Counted from the stretch's first letter, positions 7,801 to 14,474 are shown. The stretch: 14,474 nt of DNA from an uncultured Prevotella sp. (GCA_937880835.1 CALGRN010000101.1:1-14474), one strand, 5' to 3'. Notes: generated by a model from the sequence alone, not told the origin. Numbers and translations: made by a program.

Positions 7801-8031
7801 GCTGATGGTATTATAATTTACGATTGTGCAAATAAAACAATATCAATAAACGGATTCAATGCACAGGCGATTTACGTATATGATATTTGCGGCAAGGTAA
7901 TCTTCAACCAAAAGTTAAATGTTGCACAGAAAGATGTTACGGTTAATTTGCCCACAGGTCTTTATATTGTAAAAGTAATAAATGAATATGGTAGCAGTCA
8001 ATCAAAAGCAATAGTAATTAGTCATGAATAA
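4807..8031 (+). CDS. Large adhesin-like secreted protein: propeller-like N-terminus, two FN3-like, choice-of-anchor J-like, CARDB-like domains and T9SS type A-like tail
   Basis: I chose the ATG at 4807 (1074 residues): it begins a standard signal peptide (MKKNIYGYLILLGVLFF... ending GKAQ), whereas the in-frame TTG at 4792 only prepends five residues. Order by residue: 25-320, repeated strands with DIYKINLANGKYEKVAEL and TMEFDHNSNHVYWFG, reminiscent of a beta-propeller; FN3-like at 323-422 and 424-518; a cleaved-adhesin/choice-of-anchor J-like domain at 522-687 (PFDEKFD, DDYIVTPLLGL); a CARDB-like domain at 688-793; a beta-sandwich at 795-978 (NGYINGIAFEYN, NTPFYYDCKKNLLVQVW) of a kind seen in other Bacteroidales secreted proteins; a T9SS type A-like tail in the last 80-90 residues (IYVYDICGKVI, LPTGLYIVKVI). 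It is probably the first gene of a four-gene operon and overlaps the next by 8 nt. Adhesion or substrate binding is inferred; no enzyme signature is visible. The gene at 11873 is a paralogue. Confidence 0.82.
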   Translation: MKKNIYGYLILLGVLFFVTQNGKAQKVSSFPEPIGENLKTNMNKSPLLVNINEDKGVLMYGATMKDSYNYLHYVKFYSKRPTVMDKIAQIDPEDEGWHIKRLRCGAYCNGAYYGYLVNVYTYVDEPESFVKVDFETGTVTRIAELEPTDPTWPTLYEMSYDYKRNVCWALGRNSVDVTSDIYKINLANGKYEKVAELDFYAWALAVNYDGEVYAIQGIPDAANENYIGTQLTKLDADNNFAATDRFELKKGKERIVPRYNTQTMEFDHNSNHVYWFGTDVNADQYEYDIDIKKRAVINSYMLYRDFVCAVYIPFQGADNRGAAGKVTNLKGVSPEDGSLKATLTWNNPTTTWKGDDLTQLHSINISRGNVDNVIATVSAANSMGAEMSWTDETPSKGIQTYYLTPYRVSGEKGLVDSIKVMVGPDVPGKVENVKITKENGNIRISWEKPLLSATDKNYDETTLRYSLKRLPDNKVVVDDLAATTYLDEDLGDYQLYSYEITSKNKDGIGLTAVSSSIKAGKALSIPFDEKFDTSLTTNRWTSIDENLDGNFFEWEGWDGCIYDIFNRFGIYMNPDKDADDYIVTPLLGLKAGNSYRVTVGIMLGHQDDRHAFEVVMGKDCTAEAMTTVLHKSDAIQGSISEERKEFIIKTPVLNEDGDYYMAVHCTSPSSSNGSFFAVNKFIVEEVFDNDLAAIEIQGPAALAVGTEATFNVKVENLGLKEQSNYKVQIVNTADNTVLGETSTVPTLAVNASSEIPVTITPMAEGELKVKGKVVLENDGKPSNDETSEMIYKVKPNGSVLWNVVCKGDKLSQTTIHPMCFYEIHSTDEFIYRADEINVENNGYINGIAFEYNSNDIQKETDEVNVKIYMGNVDKAEYQENGSIDQWTNKNKLTLVYDGKINVEVGENKLMEFLFNTPFYYDCKKNLLVQVWKEGLIAEQWPAIFQTYDENAGKFRILHYKGDNEFTFTDEKVFSLQEIPIAHLAISDNPISGINEMRTADGIIIYDCANKTISINGFNAQAIYVYDICGKVIFNQKLNVAQKDVTVNLPTGLYIVKVINEYGSSQSKAIVISHE

Positions 8032-9871
8032 AATGTTTTTGAGAACCATCTTATTATCTTGTCTGACAATTCTCCTTACCTTAGGAGAATTGTCAGCGCA
8101 AGAACCCATTCGTTTGGGATATTGTGAAACAGAAACGGATAGAGCTATGTATTCGTCAGATGGTGAACCTGCCGAATTTGGTGCTGCAATTCTTCTACCG
8201 GCAAAATATTTAAAAAAATATGCCGGAGACAAGATCAATCGCATTGATTTTGCCGTAGGAGAAAAAGTAGGACACATGATGACGGTTTTTGTTACTCGTG
8301 AATTGGGAGGGACGCCCATTGTTACAAAAACTATATATGAATATGATAAAGGATGGAACACTGTTGTTTTACCGAAATCTGTTAATATAAAAGGAACGGA
8401 AGACCTTTATGTAGGATACGTATTTTATACAGATGAGAACTCAATTTATGCACAGGTTATTATGTTTGATAAATACAAAGGTGCAACACCTGGTGTGAAT
8501 TGGTATAGCAAGAATAATAATTGGTGGGTGGTACCTACGCAATCTATAAACTATGATTTGTGTATCAGAGCTTATGCGGAAGGCGACAACAGACCTACAA
8601 ATGATGTAGGAGTACGCAATCTTGTAAACTATGATATTGTTACACAGAACAAACCGACAGATTTTACAATGCGAATGCGTAATTATGGTGTTGATTCTGT
8701 TGAAAATGTGACTATTGAAATAAAAGCTAATGATGAGGTATTTGCCACAAAGACACTTTCAGATTTGACTCTGGGACATAATGATGAGATGGAAGTAAAA
8801 GTTGATAATGTTCTTTTTCCGATAGAAGGAAATAACACGATCAAAGTTGATGTGGTAAAAGTGAATGGCGGTGATGATACGGAAAAGAGTGATAACAATC
8901 TTCAAAATGCGATCTATGCTATTAAGGAAGGAGCACAGCCGTGTGAAAGAAAGATTTTGTTTGAAGAATTCACTTCCGAGATAGATCCTCTTGCAGCTAC
9001 TGCCGATACGCTTTATGGACAGGCTATTGCCACGCGCAACGATGTGATTTGGGTAAAACATCATATAGAAGAGGATAAGTTTATGTTGGATGAAGAAAAA
9101 CCTTATAAATTCTTATTTGACGATGAAAAAATGTTTTATCCTGCTGTTATGGTCGATCGTAATATATTCAATGGATTAGGTGAGATTGGTCCGGCTTATT
9201 TTGTACAATATGGAGAAGTGGCTGAGGGTATGATGATGAACAGTGCATATATTCCTTCTTACATTGCCCCATCTATTAATATATCTTGTGCTGAGAATGG
9301 TGGTCTTGTTAATTTCACTGTAAGCGGTAATGCGCAAGTACGCGAAATGCCTTTCCAAAAAAATCTCAGACTGACGGTTTATGCCGTTGAAGACAGTATT
9401 ATTACGACAACACAAGCAGGTGTGCCGGAATTCAAACAGAATGGAGTTATAAGAAAGATTTTATCTTCATCTTGTTGGGGTGATGAGATAGATATTTCAA
9501 ACTATACTTTCAATAAGGAATATTCCTTGGAAATATCTCCTGAATGGAATGAATCTAATATGCGTATTGTCGCTTTCGTAAATAATTATGACGAGTACAA
9601 TAAAGGAAATTGTACTGTTTATAATTCCGTAGAATCACGTATTTATACTGCCGGAATTAAAGTTGTGAATACTTCTGGTAATGATAATATAGCTCCACGA
9701 GTTTGGTATCTGGGTAATCAAATTCAAGTTGAAAATGGATATAAACTTATAGGCGTATATGATTTGTCAGGTAAAAATGTCAATGAATATAATCTTGTTT
9801 CCGGAATGTATATTATTAAAGTTTCCGATGGTAAAAATATCTATAATCTGAAATATATCATTAAAAAATAA
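8024..9871 (+). CDS. Omp28-like secreted protein lacking the CxxC motif, with CARDB-like domain and T9SS type A-like tail
   Basis: The 615-residue protein has a signal peptide (MNKMFLRTILL... ending LSAQ); its ATG overlaps the end of the previous gene by 8 nt, and an ATG at 8033 is an alternative. Residues 27-185 form a beta-sandwich (INRIDFAVG, DLYVGYVFYTD). Residues about 189-304 are CARDB-like (DVGVRNLVNYD, RMRNYGVDSVENV). From about 305 the protein follows the Omp28 family: a thioredoxin-like start (ILFEEFTSEIDPLA), WVKHHIEED, YPAVMVDRN, then the family's beta-rich second half (VIRKILSSSCWGDEI, RIVAFVNNY). Omp28 proteins commonly have EFTGxxCxxCP here, but this one has no cysteine at that place, so redox activity is unlikely. 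The last 60 residues resemble a T9SS type A tail (IGVYDLSGKNV, SGMYIIKV). It is probably a surface-exposed component encoded in one operon with its neighbours; its binding partner is unknown. Confidence 0.8.
   Translation: MNKMFLRTILLSCLTILLTLGELSAQEPIRLGYCETETDRAMYSSDGEPAEFGAAILLPAKYLKKYAGDKINRIDFAVGEKVGHMMTVFVTRELGGTPIVTKTIYEYDKGWNTVVLPKSVNIKGTEDLYVGYVFYTDENSIYAQVIMFDKYKGATPGVNWYSKNNNWWVVPTQSINYDLCIRAYAEGDNRPTNDVGVRNLVNYDIVTQNKPTDFTMRMRNYGVDSVENVTIEIKANDEVFATKTLSDLTLGHNDEMEVKVDNVLFPIEGNNTIKVDVVKVNGGDDTEKSDNNLQNAIYAIKEGAQPCERKILFEEFTSEIDPLAATADTLYGQAIATRNDVIWVKHHIEEDKFMLDEEKPYKFLFDDEKMFYPAVMVDRNIFNGLGEIGPAYFVQYGEVAEGMMMNSAYIPSYIAPSINISCAENGGLVNFTVSGNAQVREMPFQKNLRLTVYAVEDSIITTTQAGVPEFKQNGVIRKILSSSCWGDEIDISNYTFNKEYSLEISPEWNESNMRIVAFVNNYDEYNKGNCTVYNSVESRIYTAGIKVVNTSGNDNIAPRVWYLGNQIQVENGYKLIGVYDLSGKNVNEYNLVSGMYIIKVSDGKNIYNLKYIIKK
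8063..8096 (+). repeat. Perfect 14-bp inverted repeat inside the signal-peptide coding region
   Basis: CTGACAATTCTCCT (8063-8076) and its exact reverse complement (8083-8096) flank the 6-nt loop TACCTT. As RNA this is a strong hairpin starting 39 nt after the first base of the start codon, covering codons 14-25 (hydrophobic core of the signal peptide). No T run follows, so it does not look like a terminator. It may affect translation or mRNA processing between the first and second operon genes. Confidence 0.6.
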
Positions 9872-9879
9872 TATTTAAT

Positions 9880-10368
9880 ATGAAAGTAAGACGAATAATG
9901 CCGGCACTGTTGTTCTTGTTTTTTATGGGAGCAGTGTATAGTAATGCTCAGGTAACGATGATAGTAAATCCTGCGCAAGGAGGTAATGCTACTGAATTTG
10001 TTCTCGAAGACATCAAAACTTTAACTTTTGGGAATGATAATTTAATTGTAAATGATAATAAATCAAATACAAAGTCTTTTCTCTTTAAAGACGTTAAAAG
10101 TATAAAATTCGGTGGACTTGTAAATGATATAGAGGATATTTCTGTATCTGATGTGCATGATTTAAACTTTTCTTGTGTGGATAACATGTTGTACGTAAAA
10201 GGTTGGATTACCGAAAATATTACAGATGTTAACATTTACAATGTCAATGGTCAAAAAGCAATATCTATATTGAATTGGAAAGGAGAACCTATAAGTTTAG
10301 GTTCTTTATACAAAGGTGTTTATATAATTCAAATTAATAACCGTACATATAAAATAACAAAACAGTAA
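9880..10368 (+). CDS. Small secreted protein with three short IxxIxF-type motifs and a T9SS type A-like tail
   Basis: The 162-residue protein has a signal peptide (MKVRRIMPALLFLFFMGAVYSNA, cut before Gln24; an ATG at 9898 is an alternative start). Residues 27-50 (MIVNPAQGG, EFVLEDIKTLTF) match the short N-terminal element common in Bacteroidales secreted proteins that ends in IDSITF-like sequence. Related motifs recur at 70-77 (KDVKSIKF) and 90-97 (SDVHDLNF), giving three copies in 55 residues. Residues about 98-162 resemble a T9SS type A sorting domain (VNIYNVNGQKA, YKGVYIIQINNRTYKI). There is thus almost no independent globular domain. The gene starts 8 nt after the previous stop and overlaps the next start by one base (TAATG), so it is almost surely cotranscribed and translationally coupled. 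It could be an adaptor or anchor for the neighbouring protein, which lacks a tail; function is unknown. Confidence 0.75.
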   Translation: MKVRRIMPALLFLFFMGAVYSNAQVTMIVNPAQGGNATEFVLEDIKTLTFGNDNLIVNDNKSNTKSFLFKDVKSIKFGGLVNDIEDISVSDVHDLNFSCVDNMLYVKGWITENITDVNIYNVNGQKAISILNWKGEPISLGSLYKGVYIIQINNRTYKITKQ

Positions 10369-11699
10369 TGAAAAAGATTATTTTATCCATTTTCCTAATG
10401 TTATCATACATAGGAGTTTCAGCACAGGATAATCCAAACAGAATGATTATCCAACCAAAGGAGGGAAATTTGAAAGGATTTCTCATTGAACGTATAGACA
10501 GTGTCTATTTCACAGAGATAGAAGGAAGAGTTGCTGCTGACTTGGAATTTAAGCAATTTAAAACAGGTGATGCCGATACCATTATATTAGCTGTTACAAA
10601 AACAGAAAACTGTAAAGGTTATCGTATTGCTTGCGTTCCTTCTGTATTGGCAGACCGTATTAACACAGATGCACTTGTCGCTTCTTATTTCGACCAAACA
10701 GCAGGTGCAATGAATTATGATGATTTCACTAATGCAGAAATGACCGGTTTTGATTTCAAATTCCAGGCAGATACAAAATATACCCTATTGACTATGGGAT
10801 ATGACCAGTATGGTATTGCATGCAGTGCATCAAGAGTTTCTTTTACAACTCCAAAGGCTGCAATTGTAGGTAATCCTAATGTGGCTTACAATATTGATGA
10901 AGTTGGTACTGATAATGTCAAAATTACATTTACTCCGAATAGCGATTGCAAAGGTTATGCTATATGCCTGTTTGAAGAAGGTACGGCTCAGCAGCAATTT
11001 GAACAATGGGGTCCGATGTTAGGATTTAATAATATGGGCGATATGATCAAAAAGTTCAGTGGTAAGGAATATAATGAAGTATATACAAATGAATGGAAGG
11101 ATCTTGCTCCGGGTAAAAAATATGAGATTTATGTGCAGGCTTGGGATGTTAATAATGTCTATGCTGATATGATCATTATACCGGTAATGACTCAGAAGTT
11201 AGGAGGAGAAGGTATAGCCGAAGTAACAATTACTGTTGGAGAATTTGGTGGCGAAGCTTCTACCGGTTATTATCAATATGTAACTTACACTCCTAATGAT
11301 CAATGTTCTTTGCATCGTGATATGATAATAACAAAAGAAGCTTATAACACAGCAGAGTGGGGCGAAGCTGGTATCTTGAATTATTTGAAATCAGAAAAAA
11401 ATCCTAATAACCCATTCGATCCTTATTGGGATCAATACGGTGTTGATAATGCTCAATGGGGTGTTAATGTTTCTACCGATTACATTGCATTCTCTATTGC
11501 ACAGAATATAAACGGAGAATGGGGACCTTTGGCAAAACAAGAGTTTACTACCCCTGATTCTGCAAAAGCTAAGGGAGTTATGCCTGCTCTTGGTGTTCGT
11601 CGTGCAAGCAACATGACTGCTTATGGCACTTCTCCAATTAATAATTTTATAGGTAAGATGAATACGAAAAGCATTAAGATAGAATTAAAACAAAAATAA
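10368..11699 (+). CDS. Secreted protein of three tandem FN3-like repeats, no visible T9SS tail
   Basis: The 443-residue protein has a signal peptide (MKKIILSIFLMLSYIGVSA-Q) and then the same short N-terminal element as its upstream neighbour (MIIQPKEGN..FLIERIDSVYF, 26-48). The rest consists of three related units at about 57-162, 170-276 and 283-397. Each has an early strand with a Cys-containing turn (NCKGYRIAC at 81, DCKGYAICL at 193, DQCSLH at 311), a helix-like middle and a closing strand followed by a Thr/Pro-rich link (SFTTP, IPVMTQ, EFTTPD). The third copy has diverged at the KGY position. The last 45 residues lack the IYxxxG...GxYIVKV pattern of T9SS type A tails. There is no lipobox either, so it may stay periplasmic, be held by a partner, or use another sorting signal. 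Its start codon overlaps the upstream stop (TAATG). I do not recognise the family. Confidence 0.75.
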   Translation: MKKIILSIFLMLSYIGVSAQDNPNRMIIQPKEGNLKGFLIERIDSVYFTEIEGRVAADLEFKQFKTGDADTIILAVTKTENCKGYRIACVPSVLADRINTDALVASYFDQTAGAMNYDDFTNAEMTGFDFKFQADTKYTLLTMGYDQYGIACSASRVSFTTPKAAIVGNPNVAYNIDEVGTDNVKITFTPNSDCKGYAICLFEEGTAQQQFEQWGPMLGFNNMGDMIKKFSGKEYNEVYTNEWKDLAPGKKYEIYVQAWDVNNVYADMIIIPVMTQKLGGEGIAEVTITVGEFGGEASTGYYQYVTYTPNDQCSLHRDMIITKEAYNTAEWGEAGILNYLKSEKNPNNPFDPYWDQYGVDNAQWGVNVSTDYIAFSIAQNINGEWGPLAKQEFTTPDSAKAKGVMPALGVRRASNMTAYGTSPINNFIGKMNTKSIKIELKQK

Positions 11700-11872
11700 T
11701 TTTATATAATGCAATTAAACTAATTATATAGTATGAAGTAAAGAGACAGAATGAAATTATAGAAACTGATGTATAATCGTTTTTCCATATTTTATACTGT
11801 CTCTTTTCATAAATAATATCAGTATTTTATTTTAAAACTAAATATATATAACCCTTTTAAATATAATAAAAA
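11700..11872 (+). terminator. Intergenic inverted repeats, probable end of the four-gene operon
   Basis: Two nested-free inverted repeats lie in this 173-nt gap. TATATAAT (11703-11710) pairs with ATTATATA (11723-11730). AAAGAGACAG (11740-11749) pairs exactly with CTGTCTCTTT (11797-11806) around a 47-nt loop, and ATGAA/TTCAT outside can extend it with a bulge. A short T run (11804-11807) lies at the end of the descending arm. The long loop makes this an unusual terminator. No TAnnTTTG element was found before the next gene, so its promoter is not identified. Confidence 0.4.
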
Positions 11873-14474
11873 ATGAAAAAGATTTTATCTATTGTTGCGC
11901 TGATGCTGATGACTACAATCTTTTGTTTTGCGTCAGATGACAACACGAAAACGTTGAAGAACGAGGGTGGAAGACTAAAACTCTCGCAAATTAGAGCAAT
12001 TCCTCGTCCGGCGAACATTAAAGCTCCTGAAAAGATACAGTTTTCTAAGGAGCAAGTTAGAAATGCAATACGTAAAGCACCGGCAGACGGAGCTTGCGAT
12101 ATCTACGGATTCCTTATTTACGATTATCGGTATAAGACTAACGGACTTGTCCATTTTGACAGCGAGAAGCCCGAAGACTATCGAATGGTAAGAGACTATG
12201 GTCGTGTAATGGCTGAATCTTATTATATAGGAGCAGCCACTTATGTAGGAGAAGAACTGTATGCTTACTGCTGTTTGTATTTTGCTCCTGGTGGATATCT
12301 TCCATTGGCTTGGGGTGTAATAGATCCGGAAACCGGTGTGTTTACTAAGAAAGTAGATGTCCCAAATGGTTCAACAGCGATATACAACGAATTAACGTAC
12401 GATCCAAAAACAAACAAATTGTTTACATCTCTTTTCTATGAGTATATGGATAATCCCGAAAATAGTTATACCGAATTATATACGGTAGATACGAATACGT
12501 TTGAAGTGAAATTTGCAGCAAAGATTGATCACTTGCTTTATACGCTTTCTGCTGACAACGGCAATCTATATGGTGTGGCAAGAAATACAAGTTTACCTCT
12601 TACAGACCCTAAGTCGGCTTATCTTGTTAAAATTCCTATCAACAGTATAAATAATAACACTTGCCAAGCCGAAGCAATTAATAAACAAAAAGGTTTGGGA
12701 ACGAGTATCTATTATGCACAAAGTATGGAATTTGACAAAACCAACCATAAGTTGTGGTGGATGGCTATTGACGCAGGCGGTACTAATTTCTTTGCAGAGA
12801 TTGATTATACAGCAGGTAAGATAAAGAATAAGAAAGTTGTCCCTGATATGGAAATCATCGCAATGTCTATTCCTTATCAGTATGTGCAAGATGAAGCTCC
12901 TTCTTATCCTACTGCATTCTCTGTAAAGGCAGCTGCAAACGGAGAGAAGAAAGCAACTCTTTCTTGGAAGAACCCGGCTGTTAATTACCAGAATCAACCG
13001 CTGACTTCACTCACAGGTATAAAGATATACAAAGACAATGTGCTTATCCATACAATGTCAACGACAGAAATAGGAGCACAAAAGACTTGGGAAGATACAG
13101 GCATTACTGAATCTAAATTCTACACTTATAAGATTGTTCCTTACAATGCCGTAGCTGATGGTGTATCAAAAGAGATTAAAATGTTTGTAGGTCGTGATGT
13201 ACCCGGACAGGTAACCAATCTTAAACTTACTGCTACCGAAAATACAGGTAAACTTACATGGACTGCACCTACAACAGGAAAATATGAAGGATGGTTTGAT
13301 ATATCATCTTTGAAATACAAGGTAGTGCGTATGCCTGACGGAAAAGAAATTGCAACAAACTTGACAGCTACCCAATTGGAAGACGAAGTTACCGAAACTG
13401 CCGGTTACTACTATATAGTAACTGCATACAACAGCGATGGTGAAGGTCTTCCAACACAATCCAACATCGTTTCTTTCGGACCGGCTTACAGTGTTCCATA
13501 TTCTTCAAAATTACAAAGTCAGGATGAGTTTAATGAATGGAATAAATTAGATGCAAACAATGATGGAACAACTTGGGGCTTTGATATTTGGAATTCAAGA
13601 GTGCAGTATGAATATTGTCTGAATCAAGCAAATGATTATTTGATTTCGCCCAAGATAAATTTTGAGAGCGGAAAAATGTATCAGTTGCGTTACACATACT
13701 ATTCAAGCAACTGGGTAGAACCGGAAACTTATGAACCTGTAATGGAAAAAATGAAAGTTTATTATGGTCAGCAACCTACGACAGAAGGACTTTCTACTAT
13801 GCTGAAAGATCTTGGAGAATTTAACACTCCTTCTAATACATTCCTTTATGGAAAGGATATATTCTCTCCGCAACCTGGTGTTGGTTATATAGCATTCCAT
13901 GCTTGTTCAGATCCAAATAAAGGTTATATTTACTTGAAAGACGTTTCCGTACGCGAATATAGTGATAAAGACGTAAGTGTTACTTACCTGAACGGTAATC
14001 CAACTGTAAGCACTGGTTCTAGTCAGACTTTTGTCGTTGAGGTTACAAACGAAGGTAAATCACCCGTGAGCGGATATAAAGTGCAACTGTTCAATGCCGA
14101 TACTAAGGAAATATTGGGTGAGACTGTTGGAACCGAAGCCATAGGTATTAATAGCAAATTAAATGTCAGAGTTGATTGGACTCCTGAAAAAGAAGGAAAA
14201 ATATTTATTACTTGGAAGAACCACACATTTGAACAGACGGGTGAGCCGGAACTTTATTGTATAGGGTTAAATTATGTCTTTAATACCTATTCTATGCTGA
14301 CGGAAGAAAGTTTTAAGAATAATACTCCTTCCCTTTGGAATTTTGTAAACGATCCGACGAGGACGGTAGAGCTTGTTCCGATTTACAGAGATATTATCGT
14401 ATCGGAAAACGGGGAAGGATTGACGTTTGAACTGAATAAGGACGGGACGAGTTACACGGTAAAAAAGTTTAACG
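11873..14474 (+). CDS. Large adhesin-like secreted protein, paralogue of the 1074-residue protein; C-terminus beyond window
   Basis: The frame stays open from ATG 11873 to the window end, giving 867 visible residues. A signal peptide (MKKILSIVALMLMTTIFCFA) is followed by a propeller-like region to about residue 335 (SYTELYTVDTNTFEVKFAAK, QSMEFDKTNHKLWWM), FN3-like domains at about 341-439 and 442-535, a cleaved-adhesin/choice-of-anchor J-like domain at 539-692 (NDYLISPKINFESGKMYQLR) and a CARDB-like domain at 695-790. This is the domain order of the 1074-residue protein at 4807, with shared pieces such as VGRDVPGQV/VGPDVPGKV and GYKVQLFNAD/NYKVQIVNTAD. After residue 790 the sequence departs: NGEGLTFELNKDGTSYTVKKF at the very end resembles the strand that precedes BspA-like leucine-rich repeats, so the full protein may carry such repeats. 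A surface adhesion role is inferred. The signal peptide lacks the usual AQ end of its neighbours. Confidence 0.8.
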   Translation, partial: MKKILSIVALMLMTTIFCFASDDNTKTLKNEGGRLKLSQIRAIPRPANIKAPEKIQFSKEQVRNAIRKAPADGACDIYGFLIYDYRYKTNGLVHFDSEKPEDYRMVRDYGRVMAESYYIGAATYVGEELYAYCCLYFAPGGYLPLAWGVIDPETGVFTKKVDVPNGSTAIYNELTYDPKTNKLFTSLFYEYMDNPENSYTELYTVDTNTFEVKFAAKIDHLLYTLSADNGNLYGVARNTSLPLTDPKSAYLVKIPINSINNNTCQAEAINKQKGLGTSIYYAQSMEFDKTNHKLWWMAIDAGGTNFFAEIDYTAGKIKNKKVVPDMEIIAMSIPYQYVQDEAPSYPTAFSVKAAANGEKKATLSWKNPAVNYQNQPLTSLTGIKIYKDNVLIHTMSTTEIGAQKTWEDTGITESKFYTYKIVPYNAVADGVSKEIKMFVGRDVPGQVTNLKLTATENTGKLTWTAPTTGKYEGWFDISSLKYKVVRMPDGKEIATNLTATQLEDEVTETAGYYYIVTAYNSDGEGLPTQSNIVSFGPAYSVPYSSKLQSQDEFNEWNKLDANNDGTTWGFDIWNSRVQYEYCLNQANDYLISPKINFESGKMYQLRYTYYSSNWVEPETYEPVMEKMKVYYGQQPTTEGLSTMLKDLGEFNTPSNTFLYGKDIFSPQPGVGYIAFHACSDPNKGYIYLKDVSVREYSDKDVSVTYLNGNPTVSTGSSQTFVVEVTNEGKSPVSGYKVQLFNADTKEILGETVGTEAIGINSKLNVRVDWTPEKEGKIFITWKNHTFEQTGEPELYCIGLNYVFNTYSMLTEESFKNNTPSLWNFVNDPTRTVELVPIYRDIIVSENGEGLTFELNKDGTSYTVKKFN

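Noticed and set aside
8063..8096. Intragenic hairpin as an internal terminator
   Set aside because: No T run follows the stem; the sequence continues GCGCAAGAACC, so intrinsic termination is unlikely.
12593..12997. 134-residue - strand reading frame
   Set aside because: It lies entirely within the continuously open + strand gene starting at 11873, which has a clear signal peptide and domains.
1..14474. CRISPR array, insertion sequence or phage genes
   Set aside because: No regularly spaced repeats, transposase, integrase or phage structural motifs were seen on either strand.

Overview
The window looks like chromosomal DNA of a Bacteroidales bacterium, most likely Prevotellaceae-like. The evidence is as follows. 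The DNA is AT-rich. Two intergenic regions carry complete Bacteroidetes-type promoters (TTTG, 19-20 nt, TAnnTTTG). A serine palmitoyltransferase of the Bacteroides/Prevotella sphingolipid type is present. Several secreted proteins end in C-terminal domains resembling type IX secretion system (T9SS) type A sorting signals, which Prevotella, Porphyromonas and Tannerella use but most Bacteroides do not. The genus is an inference; the order is better supported.

Left part (1-2150): a lipid kinase of the diacylglycerol/sphingosine kinase superfamily, cut by the window start, is transcribed leftward. Diverging from it is serine palmitoyltransferase, the first committed enzyme of sphingolipid synthesis. 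The pair suggests a small sphingolipid locus. A tRNA-Pro(UGG) gene follows, with its own consensus promoter and an 18-bp terminator hairpin whose first bases overlap the tRNA 3' end.

Middle (2150-4760): an AT-rich intergenic stretch of about 490 nt has no convincing gene but holds a hairpin, a short direct repeat and, near its end, a consensus promoter with a structured leader. It leads into a 687-residue exported multidomain protein (jelly-roll-like region, FN3-like domains, a 'choice-of-anchor J'-like domain, T9SS-like tail), followed by a strong terminator-like hairpin.

Right part (4800-14474): four tightly packed genes (8-nt overlap, 8-nt gap, 1-nt overlap) form a probable operon. They encode a 1074-residue adhesin-like protein, a 615-residue Omp28-like protein without the usual CxxC, a 162-residue T9SS-tailed protein with three short IxxIxF-type motifs, and a 443-residue secreted protein made of three related repeats with no visible T9SS tail. 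After a 173-nt gap with inverted repeats, a large paralogue of the 1074-residue protein begins and runs off the window. Its last visible residues resemble the lead-in to BspA-like leucine-rich repeats, and codon choice shifts there. The secreted proteins reuse the same modules and were probably built by domain shuffling; together they may form a surface-exposed adhesion or substrate-binding assembly. No T9SS machinery, mobile element or CRISPR array is visible here.
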